DNA of 64,000 nt from Pseudomonadota bacterium (GCA_016201105.1 JACQDN010000021.1:1-64000); one strand, 5' to 3'; counted from the stretch's first letter, positions 8,661-17,842 are shown. Program-made: numbers and translations. Notes: generated by a model not told the origin, from the sequence alone.

Positions 8661-11600
8661 TCACCACGCGTCAATCCACGGCAGTTTCTTGCCATCACGT
8701 TTCGGCGCGCGCGGCACGGCGCGCAATCCGGCCATAATCCATTTGCGGGTTTCGGCGGGATCGATCACTTCGTCGAATTCGAACAGTGTCGCGGCGGAAA
8801 GCGCTTTGCCGCGCTCGTACATCTGTGCCACCATCTCGTCGAACTTCTTCTTGCGTTCGGCGGGATCGGTGATGGCGGCGAGCTCGTTGCGATAACCGAG
8901 CTTTACCGCGCCTTCCAAACCCATGCCGCCGAATTCGCCGGTCGGCCAGGAGATGGTGAAGAACGGCGCCACGAAGCTCGCCCCCGCCATGCCCTGCGCG
9001 CCGAGGCCATAGCCTTTGCGCAGGATGATGGTGAACATCGGCACGCTGACATTGGCGCCAATGACGAAAAGACGCGAATTGTGGCGCACCATCGCGTCTT
9101 TTTCCGCTTCCGGTCCCACCATGTTGCCCGGCGTGTCGCACAGCATGACAATGGGAATGTCGTAGGCATCGCACACCTGCATGAAGCGGGCGGCCTTGTC
9201 GGAGCCGTCGCGGTCGATGGCGCCGCCCAGATGCTTGGGATTGTTGGCGATGATGCCGATGGGCCGGCCTTCGACGCGCGCGAATGCCGTCACCATGCCG
9301 ACTCCGAATTGCCGGCGCAATTCCAAGACCGAGCCCGTATCGGCGATCATCTCGATGACGTTGTGGATCTCGTAGACACGCAGGCGGTTTTCCGGAATTG
9401 CGCGGCGCAGCAGCCGCTGATCGGCGCAAGACCATTCCTTCACCTCTCCCTGGAAATAGGAGAGATATTTCTTCGCGACCGCGACGCCTTCGGCTTCGTC
9501 TTCCACCACGACGTCGATGACGCCGTTGGGACCTTGCACCGATACAGGTCCAACTTCGCTGGGATGAAACACGCCGAGCCCGCCGCCCTCGATCATCGCG
9601 GGGCCTCCCATGCCGATGGAGGAATTCTTCGTCGCGATGATGACGTCGCAGCAGCCGAGTAGCGCCGCGTTGCCGGCAAAGCAATAGCCCGAATTGATGC
9701 CGACGAGTGGTACCAGCCCAGAAAGTTTCGCGAATTGCTGGAAGGTTGTCGTGTTCAAGCCGCCGGCGCTGATCGCATCGGTGTCGCCGGGCCGCCCGCC
9801 GCCGCCTTCGGTGAAGAACACGATCGGCAGGCGCCATTTCTCCGCGATTTGGAGCAGGCGGTCCTTTTTCTGGTGATTGCGCAGGCCCTGGGTCCCTGCG
9901 AGCACCGTGTAGTCGTAAGCCATCGCCACGATGCGCGATTTCTCGTCGGAAAAATGCGCGCCGTTGACGCGGCCGAGCCCCATCACCAATCCGTCACCCG
10001 GCGTGCGCGCGATCAGTTCTTCCATCGAATTGCGGCGTAGGCGGCCCGCGACCACCACCGAGGCATATTCGGTGAAGGATTCCGGATCGCAGAGATCCTC
10101 GATGTTTTCGCGCACGGTGCGCTGGCCCGTCTTGCGCCGGCGCGCCACGGCGTCAGGGCGGGCGCGATCCAGCGTCGTCTCCCGGCGCTTGGTGAGCTCG
10201 GCCAAGTCCGGGCGAATGGCGTCGAGATCGGCCGCTTCCGACGTTGTGCTCGCGGCCCCGCCGACGTCGGCTTCTTCGATGTAAGCAAGCGTCGCCTCTT
10301 CGAACACGGTGTCGCCAGGAGCGACGGTAAGTCCGCGCACGATGCCGCCGGTTTCTGCCGCGATGACATGCTCCATCTTCATCGCTTCCATGACGAGCAC
10401 CGGTTCACCCGCCCGCACCAGATCGCCGACATTTGCGGAAATGCTCACGACGGTGCCCTGCAGTGGCGCCTTGAGCGGCACCGTACCGTCGGGCGCGTCC
10501 ATGTCGGCGATGGCGGACTTCTGCTCAGCCGCGGCTTTGCCATGCGCCAGCACCGCCAGCGGATCGCTCGCATCCACTTTCACGCCGGCCCGCGCCGTGT
10601 TGCGCGGCGGTTCGAAGAAAAGCTTCCGATGCTCGGCATCTTGCGGCATCAGCTCTTTCATATTCTCTTCGACGCTGCGGGTGTGGATATCGCCTTCGAT
10701 CACGCGCGGATGCAGCAATAGGTTTTGCAGAAAAGAAATGTTGGTCGGCACGCCCGCGATCTTGAATTCGCACAGCGCCCGATAGGCCTTGCTCTTGGCA
10801 TCGGCGAGCGCCTTGGTCGGCGAATGAACGATCAGCTTTGCCAGCAGCGAGTCGAAGCGCGCGCTCGTCTGATATCCCGCATAACCGAAGCCGTCGACGC
10901 GGATGCCGCGTCCCGAGGGAGGCTCATAGACCGAAAGCGTGCCGCCGGCCGGTCGCGCCGAACCGTCGCTCGCCATGGTCTCCATATTGATGCGCGTTTG
11001 CAGCGCGATGCCGCGCGGCTCCGGCACTTCAGCCTGCGTGAGATGCAACTGCTTCAGGGTCCGCCCACCCGCGATTTCCAGTTGCAGGCGCACCAGATCA
11101 AGCCCCGTCACTTCTTCGGTGACGGTGTGCTCCACTTGCAGGCGCGCATTGGCTTCGATGAAGGCGAAGCGCTCGCCTTTTTCCGCGTCGACGAGGAATT
11201 CGATGGTGCCGAGATTGAGGTAGTGCGCCGCCTTGGCGAGCGCGACGGCCGCACCCAGGAGATGATCGCGGGTTTTTTCCGGAATGCCGCAGGCCGGCGC
11301 GATCTCGACGATCTTCTGGCGCTGGCGCTGGATGGAGCATTCGCGGTCCCACAGATGGGCGACCGAGGATCCATCGCCTACAATTTGCACTTCGACGTGG
11401 CGCGCGCGGGAGAAAAACGCCTCGGCATAGACCTCACCGTTGCCGAATGCGGCTTTCGCTTCGGACTGGCAGCGCGCATAGGCCTGTTCGAGATCGGACG
11501 CCTCGTGCACCAGCCGCATGCCGCGTCCGCCGCCGCCGGCGACTGCCTTGAGCATGATCGCGTCGTGCTTTTTCAAGAAGGCCTGGATCTCTGAGAGGCT

Positions 11601-12011
11601 CGCGCCCGCTTTGGTGCCCGCGAGGACCGGCACGCCGGTCTTTTCCGCCAGCGCGCGCGCCGCCGCTTTGTCGCCGAAGAGTGCGAGCGTTTCTGGCGAC
11701 GGACCGACGAACACCAGCCCTGCCTTCTCGCAAGCGCGCGCGAAACCGGCATTCTCGCTCAGGAAGCCGTAGCCAGGATGAATCGCATCGCAGCCATTGT
11801 CCTTCGCCAGCGTCACGATCTGCTCGGTGTCGAGATAAGCTGCGACACCCGAGCCCTTGAGCCCGCGCGCTTGGTCGGTCTTGCGGGTGTGCAGCGACAG
11901 CGCGTCGTCCTCGGAAAAGACCGCCACCGTGACGATCCCCATCTCCGCCGCGCTGCGTGCGACACGGATGGCAATTTCGCCTCGGTTGGCGATAAGCAAT
12001 TTCTTGAGCAT
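8661..12011 (-). CDS. Single-chain acyl-CoA carboxylase (biotin carboxylase + BCCP + carboxyltransferase fusion)
   Basis: A 1116-residue multidomain enzyme. The ATG at 12011 gives the canonical LKKLLIANRGEIAIRV biotin-carboxylase start; longer frames run into a repeat. The order is as follows. Biotin carboxylase occupies about 1-445, with the GGGGRG ATP-grasp loop near 159-164 and NARLQVEH near 288-295. A linker region follows, then a biotinyl domain with EAMKMEHV (biotinyl Lys about 545). A complete carboxyltransferase (beta-type, N and C halves) spans about 620-1116, including the acyl-CoA-site GGGGRPGD and the late GGMGLEGAV. Most acyl-CoA carboxylases split these parts over two subunits. 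Order and length match the single-chain long-chain acyl-CoA carboxylases (LCC) described from Mycobacterium avium and Rhodopseudomonas palustris. The product would be a 2-carboxyacyl-CoA; the natural substrate is unknown. Confidence 0.92.
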   Translation of the reverse strand: MLKKLLIANRGEIAIRVARSAAEMGIVTVAVFSEDDALSLHTRKTDQARGLKGSGVAAYLDTEQIVTLAKDNGCDAIHPGYGFLSENAGFARACEKAGLVFVGPSPETLALFGDKAAARALAEKTGVPVLAGTKAGASLSEIQAFLKKHDAIMLKAVAGGGGRGMRLVHEASDLEQAYARCQSEAKAAFGNGEVYAEAFFSRARHVEVQIVGDGSSVAHLWDRECSIQRQRQKIVEIAPACGIPEKTRDHLLGAAVALAKAAHYLNLGTIEFLVDAEKGERFAFIEANARLQVEHTVTEEVTGLDLVRLQLEIAGGRTLKQLHLTQAEVPEPRGIALQTRINMETMASDGSARPAGGTLSVYEPPSGRGIRVDGFGYAGYQTSARFDSLLAKLIVHSPTKALADAKSKAYRALCEFKIAGVPTNISFLQNLLLHPRVIEGDIHTRSVEENMKELMPQDAEHRKLFFEPPRNTARAGVKVDASDPLAVLAHGKAAAEQKSAIADMDAPDGTVPLKAPLQGTVVSISANVGDLVRAGEPVLVMEAMKMEHVIAAETGGIVRGLTVAPGDTVFEEATLAYIEEADVGGAASTTSEAADLDAIRPDLAELTKRRETTLDRARPDAVARRRKTGQRTVRENIEDLCDPESFTEYASVVVAGRLRRNSMEELIARTPGDGLVMGLGRVNGAHFSDEKSRIVAMAYDYTVLAGTQGLRNHQKKDRLLQIAEKWRLPIVFFTEGGGGRPGDTDAISAGGLNTTTFQQFAKLSGLVPLVGINSGYCFAGNAALLGCCDVIIATKNSSIGMGGPAMIEGGGLGVFHPSEVGPVSVQGPNGVIDVVVEDEAEGVAVAKKYLSYFQGEVKEWSCADQRLLRRAIPENRLRVYEIHNVIEMIADTGSVLELRRQFGVGMVTAFARVEGRPIGIIANNPKHLGGAIDRDGSDKAARFMQVCDAYDIPIVMLCDTPGNMVGPEAEKDAMVRHNSRLFVIGANVSVPMFTIILRKGYGLGAQGMAGASFVAPFFTISWPTGEFGGMGLEGAVKLGYRNELAAITDPAERKKKFDEMVAQMYERGKALSAATLFEFDEVIDPAETRKWIMAGLRAVPRAPKRDGKKLPWIDAW

Positions 12012-12080
12012 TGGCCGTCCTGGAATGTCGAAAGGGGATCGAAGCGCGAGAATTGCCGCTAGCGCAAGAGGCACGCTCTT

Positions 12081-12264
12081 ACCCTCCCCTTGAGGGAGGG
12101 TCGAAATTTGCGAAGCAAATTTCGGGGAGGGGTCATGCCGCGGTCCCAAAGGGTGCGTTCGAATTGGGACAAGAGCTTCAACTCACATGTCTCGGCATGA
12201 CCCCTCCCCGAAAAATCCGCTCGCTCCGCTCGCGAATTTTTCGACCCTCCCTCAAGGGGAGGGT
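12081..12264. repeat. Palindromic intergenic repeat, copy B
   Basis: Same architecture as copies A and C: ACCCTCCCCTTGAGGGAGGG hairpin, TCGAAATTTGCGAAGCAAAT, CGGGGAGGGGTCATG, a spacer about 45 bases longer than in the other copies, then CCCTCCCCGAAAAATCC, CGCTCGCTCCGCTCGCG, and a closing CCCTCCCTCAAGGGGAGGG. The two ATGCCG/CGGCAT motifs flanking the spacer are also inverted copies. The right end overlaps the last codons and stop of the fucosidase gene (stop at 12252-12254). It sits upstream of the carboxylase gene. Confidence 0.85.
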
Positions 12265-13709
12265 TGGGGTCCGAGCCGAATGCAATGTGCAGGGGCACTC
12301 TCTAATGGCGCCGAGAGCTCGATGCGCAATCCACCGCTTTTGCTCACCTTCACTTCTATATATTCGCGGTTGAGGCAGATCGCGCCGCCGATTGTCGGCC
12401 AATCCTCGCCTTCGATGATAAAGCTCTGTGGCGGTGTCCCCAGCAGATGCGCATAGAGCGTGCCACCCTTCGCCGTGAACCGCACTTCAATCCCGCCATC
12501 TGTCTTTGCTTCGGCGCGCGTCCACGGCCGCGTGCCGTAGATGCCTTCGCCGTTGGCTTTCAGCCAGGCGCCGAAACCTTCCAGCCGCGACACCTGTTCT
12601 GACGGAATCTGCGCATCCTCGCCGCGCGGCCCGACGTTCAACAGCAGATTGCCGTTCTTGGAGACGGTATCGATGAAGCTGTGCACCAGCGTTTCGACGC
12701 TCTCGTAGTCGGCATCGGTATCGCGGCGGTTGAAGCCGAAGGAGTGGCTCATGCCGCGCGTGGCTTCCCACTTGCGCGGATTAATCTCCTTGAACGTGGT
12801 GTATTCGGGCGTGCGGAAGTCGCAATGTGGCGGCAGCGGTGGCGTGATGCCCTGCGGTCGGGTCTTCTTCATCAAGGGCTTAAGTTTTACATCCACCCGG
12901 CGCCGCATGAACCTGAAGCGCAGGAGCTTGGTGCGCAGACTTTGCGGCATCCAGCGGTCGTTCACCACGCCGTCCTTGATCGTGTTGTAGTAGTCGGCGA
13001 ATAGCCGGAGCATCGCCTTCAGCCCGGTCGGCCAGGAAATGTCGTTCCACAACACGTCGGGCTTGTAGCGCTCGATCAGTTCACGCGTCTGCGCTTCGGC
13101 ATAGGCTGGATAGTCGCCGCCAGGCACCGAGCCCATGAAGTCCGCCAGCGTGCGCAGCGGCTCGCGATTGAAGGTCCAATCGATCCCGCCCGAGTAGTAG
13201 ACGCCGAAGCGAAGCCCGCGTGCGCGCACAGCCTCGGCCAGCTCCCCCACGACGTCGCGCTCGGTGGTCCAGTTCGCCTGATGGCGGTTCTTCACTTTGC
13301 TGGGCCACAAGCAAAACCCGTCATGATGCTTGGTGACCAGCACCACGTAGCGCGCGCCGGCCGTAGCGAAGAGATCGGCCCATTCTCCGGGCTTCCATTG
13401 CGCCAGCCCCTTCAGGAACGGCTCGCGGAAGCTCTCATAGGGCGCGTTATTCCACACCTCGCGATGGTGTTTGGCGCTCTCGCTTTCGGGCACCTTGATC
13501 GCGTTCCAGTACCATTCGGTATAGGGCGTCAGCGCCACCGCGATGTCGTAATGCTCGCGAAAGGCATCCGAGATCGAGCCGGAACGCGAGGCGAAGCCGG
13601 GGATCGCGAACAACCCCCAATGGATGAAGATCCCGAATTTGGCGTCGTCGTACCACTGGGGCACCCAATGCGCGTTCAGGGAGGTGAGCGTCGCCTCGAA
13701 TTTGGTCAC
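12252..13709 (-). CDS. Alpha-L-fucosidase, glycoside hydrolase family 29
   Basis: This protein of about 485 residues hydrolyses terminal alpha-L-fucose. The GH29 signature is clear: WYDDAKFGIFIHWGLFAIPGF near the N terminus, VLVTKHHDGFCLWPSK, a conserved WTTERDVVGELAEAVRARG region, then YKPDVLWNDISWP, whose WND carries the expected nucleophile Asp. NGNLLLNVGPRGED follows, and the C-terminal part is a beta-sandwich. GTG at 13709 is preferred because GAGGGG lies 7 bases ahead; an in-frame TTG at 13736 would add nine residues. I see no signal peptide, so it may be cytoplasmic. It is divergent from a CoA-ligase gene, so a functional link to the surrounding acyl-CoA genes is not obvious. Its final codons lie inside repeat copy B. 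Confidence 0.88.
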   Translation of the reverse strand: MTKFEATLTSLNAHWVPQWYDDAKFGIFIHWGLFAIPGFASRSGSISDAFREHYDIAVALTPYTEWYWNAIKVPESESAKHHREVWNNAPYESFREPFLKGLAQWKPGEWADLFATAGARYVVLVTKHHDGFCLWPSKVKNRHQANWTTERDVVGELAEAVRARGLRFGVYYSGGIDWTFNREPLRTLADFMGSVPGGDYPAYAEAQTRELIERYKPDVLWNDISWPTGLKAMLRLFADYYNTIKDGVVNDRWMPQSLRTKLLRFRFMRRRVDVKLKPLMKKTRPQGITPPLPPHCDFRTPEYTTFKEINPRKWEATRGMSHSFGFNRRDTDADYESVETLVHSFIDTVSKNGNLLLNVGPRGEDAQIPSEQVSRLEGFGAWLKANGEGIYGTRPWTRAEAKTDGGIEVRFTAKGGTLYAHLLGTPPQSFIIEGEDWPTIGGAICLNREYIEVKVSKSGGLRIELSAPLESAPAHCIRLGPQPSP

Positions 13710-13782
13710 CGATTGCCCCTCGCCAAACCAGCCCAATGGCGGGATAGTAGCGCAAAGATATTCAAAAATTACGGGGAGTCGA

Positions 13783-15402
13783 ATGCCTTGGAATTACGGC
13801 GACATCTTGGATGCCGTTGCGGCAGCCGCGCGTCCTGACGCGCCGGCCTTCATTCACGAGGATCGCAAGATCACCTGGGGCGAAGCCCGTGGGCGGATGA
13901 ACAATCTGGCGCGCGCCTTTAAGAAACGCGGCGCTTCGCCCGGCGACAAGGTCGCCTTCTATCTGCGCAACGGCGTGGAATACACCGAAGCGACGGGCGC
14001 CTGCTTTCTCGGCCGTTACGTACATGTGAACGTGAACTACCGCTACAAACCGGAAGAGGTGCTCTACATCCTGGACAATTCGGACGCGGAGGTCCTGATC
14101 TACGCAAGCGAGTTCCGCGATGCGGTCGTCGAGATCAAAGACAAGCTCCTCAAGGTCAAGACGTTTGTCGAGGTCAGCGAAGACGGCAACATCGCCGAAT
14201 TTGCCGAAAACTATGAAGCGCTGGCTGAGGAAGGCGACGGCTCGTCTCTCGGTATCAAGCGCTCCCCCGAAGACATGCTCTTTATCTACACCGGCGGCAC
14301 CACCGGCATGCCCAAGGGCGTGATGTGGGAATGCGGCGAGCTCTGCCAGCTTTGGCATAACCGCGTTCTGCGTACGCTGGGGGTGAAGTTCGAATCGATC
14401 CCCCAATTTGCAGCCCTGTCGCTGGCGGCGGGGCAGGGCCCGGTAACGTTGGCGGCCTGCCCGTTGATGCACGGCACGGGATTCATCTCCGCCATCACGA
14501 CGATGCTCTCCGGCGGCTCTGTGGTGACGGTGGACAACCACCACTTCGATCCGCACGCGATCTGGGATGCAGTGCAAAAGTACAAGGTGCAAGGCATCGC
14601 CATTGTCGGTGATCCCTTCGCCAAGCCGCTGCTCGATGCGCTGGAGGAAAGCCCCGGTCGCTACGATCTTTCCTCGATGCTGACGATGTCGTCGTCGGGT
14701 GCGATGTGGAGCGTGGAAGTGAAGCGTGGATTGCTGAAGCACATTCCCCAACTCACCATGACGGATAGTTTCGCGTCCACCGAAGCGATGGGCATGGGTG
14801 CTTCAGTGATGACCAAGGACGGCGAAGTGCAGACGGCCGCTTTCATGCCGCTCGAAAACGCCATTGTCATCGACGAGAACGACAAGCCGATTCCGCCGGG
14901 CGCTGGCAAAGCCGGTGTCGTGGCGCTGGGCGGACCTTTGCCGCGCGGCTACTACAAGGATCCCGAGAAGACCGCGCGCACCTTCCGCACCATCGGCAAT
15001 CGCCGCTATTCCATTCCCGGCGATTTTGCGCGCGTGGAGGCCGACGGCTCGCTCACGCTGCTCGGCCGCGGTTCGAACTGCATCAACACCGCCGGCGAAA
15101 AGGTCTACCCCGAAGAAGTGGAAGAGGTGCTGAAGAAGCATCCTGCCATCGAAGACGCGCTGGTGCTGGGCGTGCCCGATCCCAAATGGGGCCAGGCGGT
15201 CACCGGCGTGGTGAAACTCGCGCAAGGGGCGGAGTTCGACGAAGCGAACATCCGCGAACATGTCCGCGCGCATCTGGCCGGCTACAAGACGCCTAAGCGT
15301 GTGATCGCAGCCAACGGCGTCAACCTGCGCGCGCCCAACGGCAAGGCCGATTACAAGAGCGCGTCCGAATATGCGCGCCGCGAGCTCGGCCTCGCCGGCT
15401 GA
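13783..15402 (+). CDS. Acyl-CoA synthetase, AMP-forming (FadD19/FadD3-like subgroup)
   Basis: A 539-residue ANL-superfamily adenylating enzyme that activates a carboxylic acid with ATP and CoA. ATG 13783 has GGGGAG just upstream and begins with PWNYGDILDAVA, as in homologues; longer frames run antisense into the fucosidase. The ATP loop reads FIYTGGTTGMPKGVMWE. This 'YTGGTTGMPKGVMW' form is typical of the FadD19/FadD3-like ligases that activate steroid side chains and ring fragments, although related enzymes use other lipids. TDSFASTEAMGMG, the RRYSIPGDFARVEADG hinge region, and the C-terminal AxNGKADYK segment with the adenylation Lys are all present. A luciferase-like gene follows after 26 bases, so they are probably co-transcribed. 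Confidence 0.9.
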   Translation: MPWNYGDILDAVAAAARPDAPAFIHEDRKITWGEARGRMNNLARAFKKRGASPGDKVAFYLRNGVEYTEATGACFLGRYVHVNVNYRYKPEEVLYILDNSDAEVLIYASEFRDAVVEIKDKLLKVKTFVEVSEDGNIAEFAENYEALAEEGDGSSLGIKRSPEDMLFIYTGGTTGMPKGVMWECGELCQLWHNRVLRTLGVKFESIPQFAALSLAAGQGPVTLAACPLMHGTGFISAITTMLSGGSVVTVDNHHFDPHAIWDAVQKYKVQGIAIVGDPFAKPLLDALEESPGRYDLSSMLTMSSSGAMWSVEVKRGLLKHIPQLTMTDSFASTEAMGMGASVMTKDGEVQTAAFMPLENAIVIDENDKPIPPGAGKAGVVALGGPLPRGYYKDPEKTARTFRTIGNRRYSIPGDFARVEADGSLTLLGRGSNCINTAGEKVYPEEVEEVLKKHPAIEDALVLGVPDPKWGQAVTGVVKLAQGAEFDEANIREHVRAHLAGYKTPKRVIAANGVNLRAPNGKADYKSASEYARRELGLAG

Positions 15403-15428
15403 ACCGATTTCGCAACCGGAGAACGACG

Positions 15429-16688
15429 ATGAAATTCACCTGGTTCAACCTGATGCCGTGGCCGCATCTGCCCGACGATTTCCGCGAGAAGAACCATTCG
15501 GTGTGGGTCGATATCGATTCGCGCCTGTTCGATCCGGTGAAGAGCCACGAGGTCTACAACACCTATCTCGATCTTCTGGAATATGCATCCACGCTCGGCT
15601 TCGACGGCATTGGCGTCAACGAGCATCACCAGAACGGTTACGGCATCATGCCGTCGCCCAACATCATCGCAGCATCGCTGGCGCGTCGTACCAAAGACGT
15701 GGCACTGGTCGTGCTCGGCAATTCCATCGCGCTTTACAATCCGCCGGTGCGCGTTGCCGAAGAATTCGCGATGCTGGATTGCATTTCCGGCGGGCGGCTG
15801 GTGGCGGGTTTCCCCGTCGGTACCTCGATGGACACCAATTATTGCTATGGCCAGATCCCGGCGCTCACGCGCGAAAAATATCAGGAAGCCCACGATCTCA
15901 TCATGAAAGCGTGGCACGATCCCGATCCCTTCGCCTGGAACGGGCGCTACACCAAGCTGCGCCATGTGAATATCTGGCCGCGGCCGATTCAGAAACCCAA
16001 TCCGCCAGTTCACATCCCGGGCGGCGGATCGGTCGAGACTTACGATTTCTGTCTCGACAACACCTACTCGTATTCGTACCTCTCGTTCTCCGGCTACATC
16101 CGCGCCAAGGCGCTGATGGAGGGCTATTGGGACCGCGTCGCCAAGCGCAACACGGCCGACATGTCGCCCTATCGCGCCGGCTTCGCGCAGACGATCTGCG
16201 TCGCCGACACCGACGAAGAAGCGCAGCGGCTCTACGAAAAGCACGTGCTCTATTTCTATAACCGCTGCCTGCACGTCTATCCGGGTTTTGCCGATGCCCC
16301 GGGCTACCGCACCATCAAGACCATCCAGACCGGCGCGCTATCGCAATACGCGCCGCCCAAAGGCTATGCCGATGTCACGTGGAAGGAATTGACCGAGGGC
16401 GGCCACGTTATCGCGGGATCGCCCGAAACCGTGCGCCAGCGCATGGAAGAACTGATCAAGAGTCTCAATGTCGGAAACATCTTCTGCCTGATGCATGTCG
16501 GAGACATGCCGAGGGAAAAGTGCATGTATTCGACCAGGTTGTTTGCCGACAAAGTGATGCCCAAGCTGCGCAACATGTTCCCGGACTATGCCAATGACGA
16601 CCGCTTCTGGTGTCACCCCGTCGAACAAGTGAAGCCGGGCAGCCTGCCCACAGAGCGCGATGCGTTCGCCGTGGCGGGGCACGCATAG
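15429..16688 (+). CDS. LLM-class flavin-dependent oxidoreductase (luciferase-like)
   Basis: A 419-residue protein with the bacterial-luciferase fold, not close to the other LLM gene in this window. Diagnostic stretches are FDGIGVNEHHQNGYGIMPSPN, RVAEEFAMLDCISGGRL, a GFPVGTSMD loop, the NGRYTKLRHVNIWPRP segment and IPGGGSVETYDF. The NEHH motif is the usual flavin-side His pair of alkanal-monooxygenase-like enzymes. It follows the CoA ligase by 26 bases with an ACGGAGAACGACG leader, which implies a shared operon. It is followed by repeat copy C. It probably oxygenates an intermediate of the same pathway; the substrate is unknown. Confidence 0.9.
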   Translation: MKFTWFNLMPWPHLPDDFREKNHSVWVDIDSRLFDPVKSHEVYNTYLDLLEYASTLGFDGIGVNEHHQNGYGIMPSPNIIAASLARRTKDVALVVLGNSIALYNPPVRVAEEFAMLDCISGGRLVAGFPVGTSMDTNYCYGQIPALTREKYQEAHDLIMKAWHDPDPFAWNGRYTKLRHVNIWPRPIQKPNPPVHIPGGGSVETYDFCLDNTYSYSYLSFSGYIRAKALMEGYWDRVAKRNTADMSPYRAGFAQTICVADTDEEAQRLYEKHVLYFYNRCLHVYPGFADAPGYRTIKTIQTGALSQYAPPKGYADVTWKELTEGGHVIAGSPETVRQRMEELIKSLNVGNIFCLMHVGDMPREKCMYSTRLFADKVMPKLRNMFPDYANDDRFWCHPVEQVKPGSLPTERDAFAVAGHA

Positions 16689-16697
16689 ACGCGAACG

Positions 16698-16834
16698 ACC
16701 CTCCTTCGGGAGGGTACGAAATCTCCTGCGAACGAAGTGAGCAGGAGATTTCGGGGAGGATGTACGAGGGTGTCCTGATCCTCCCCGAAAAACTCTCGCT
16801 TCGCTCGATTTTTTCGACCCTCCCAAGGGAGGGT
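16698..16834. repeat. Palindromic intergenic repeat, copy C
   Basis: Starts ACCCTCCTTCGGGAGGGT and ends CCCTCCCAAGGGAGGGT. Between them are an ATCTCCTGCGAACGAAG hairpin module, TTCGGGGAGG, a short spacer, CCTCCCCGAAAAACT and a CTCGCTTCGCTCGA module. Module order equals copies A and B, but the inner hairpin sequences differ. It separates the luciferase-like gene from the hydrolase gene, both on the plus strand. Confidence 0.85.
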
Positions 16835-16853
16835 GGACTAAAGGTCAAACCTC

Positions 16854-17636
16854 ATGTCTCTCCAACTAAAAACCATCGCCGCTCCGCACGTGCCCGTGCG
16901 TTATCATGAAGGCGGCAGCGGCCAGCCGCTGGTGTTTCTGCACGGTGCCGGCGGCGCGATGCCGAACGATCCGTTCCTGGAAAAGCTCGCGAGCAAATAT
17001 CACGTCTATGCACCGCTGCTTCCCGGCTATGGCGACAGCGAGGAATGCCCTTCGCTGCGCGACATGCTCGATTTCACGCTGCACAGCTGGGATGTCGTCG
17101 AAGCGCTGGGTTTGAAAAACCCGATTCTGGCCGGCCATTCCATGGGCGGCATGATCGCGGCCGAGATGGCGGCGATTGCGCCAAACGACGTCACGCGGCT
17201 CGGCCTCATCTGTCCCGCGGGGCTATGGCTCGACGATCATCCCATCCCCGATCTCTTTGCGACCATGCCTTACGAATATCCGCAGCTGCTCTTCCACAAT
17301 GTGGAAGCGGGCGCTGCCTTGTTCACGGCCGGTGCGCAGGTCGACGATCCCGAATGGCTCAAGGCCTTCCTCGTCACCAATGCGCGCCAGCTCGGCATGG
17401 CGGGAAAGATCCTCTTCCCGGTGCCCGATCGCGGGCTCTCTTCGCGGCTCTACCGCATCAAGGCGAAAACAATTCTGGTGTGGGGCGACAGCGATAAGTT
17501 GATCTCGCCGGTTTACGCGCAGGCTTTCAAGAAAGGCATCCGCGGCGCTGAACTCGTCGCCATCCCCGAAGCTGGCCATATGGTGACGCTGGAAAAGCCG
17601 GATCAGGTCGTATCGGCGCTGGCGCGGTTGGGCTGA
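16854..17636 (+). CDS. Alpha/beta-fold hydrolase
   Basis: A 260-residue alpha/beta hydrolase. The oxyanion-hole segment is FLHGAGG (about 24-30). The nucleophile elbow is GHSMGG with its Ser near residue 95. The acid is in VWGDSDKLISP and the His in EAGHMVTLE. Such enzymes hydrolyse esters, thioesters or C-C bonds (MhpC-like) in the cytoplasm. AAAGGT about 8 bases upstream supports the ATG. It comes just after repeat C, so it may be weakly coupled to the CoA-ligase/LLM pair. Sequence alone does not tell an esterase from a C-C hydrolase. Confidence 0.9.
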   Translation: MSLQLKTIAAPHVPVRYHEGGSGQPLVFLHGAGGAMPNDPFLEKLASKYHVYAPLLPGYGDSEECPSLRDMLDFTLHSWDVVEALGLKNPILAGHSMGGMIAAEMAAIAPNDVTRLGLICPAGLWLDDHPIPDLFATMPYEYPQLLFHNVEAGAALFTAGAQVDDPEWLKAFLVTNARQLGMAGKILFPVPDRGLSSRLYRIKAKTILVWGDSDKLISPVYAQAFKKGIRGAELVAIPEAGHMVTLEKPDQVVSALARLG

Positions 17637-17639
17637 TGC

Positions 17640-17819
17640 GCTTCCTCCCCCGCCATTGGGAGGTGGACGGCGATGCGCAGCATCGCTGGACGGAGGGAGG
17701 CGGCGGCAAATGCGCGCGATTCTATGTCTTGTTTCTCGCCACCCCCTCTGTCATCCGCGCGCTGTCGCGCGCGTCTGCCACCTCCCCCGTAACGACGTCG
17801 TAACGACGGGGGAGGAAGC
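17640..17819. repeat. Palindromic intergenic element, second family
   Basis: Bounded by GCTTCCTCCCCCG and its complement CGGGGGAGGAAGC. Inside lie GGAGGTGG ... CCACCTCC arms, a GCGATGCGCAGCATCGC hairpin, GGAGGGAGGCGG opposite CCACCCCCTCTG, and a GCGCGCTGTCGCGCGC hairpin. A near-tandem GTAACGACGTCGTAACGACG lies next to the right arm. It shares no modules with copies A-C. It occupies the first part of the 464-base gap between the hydrolase and ubiT; the remainder holds a kinase-gene fragment and an FNR box. Confidence 0.75.
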
Positions 17820-17842
17820 TTGAGTGGATGTCGTCTGCTTAT

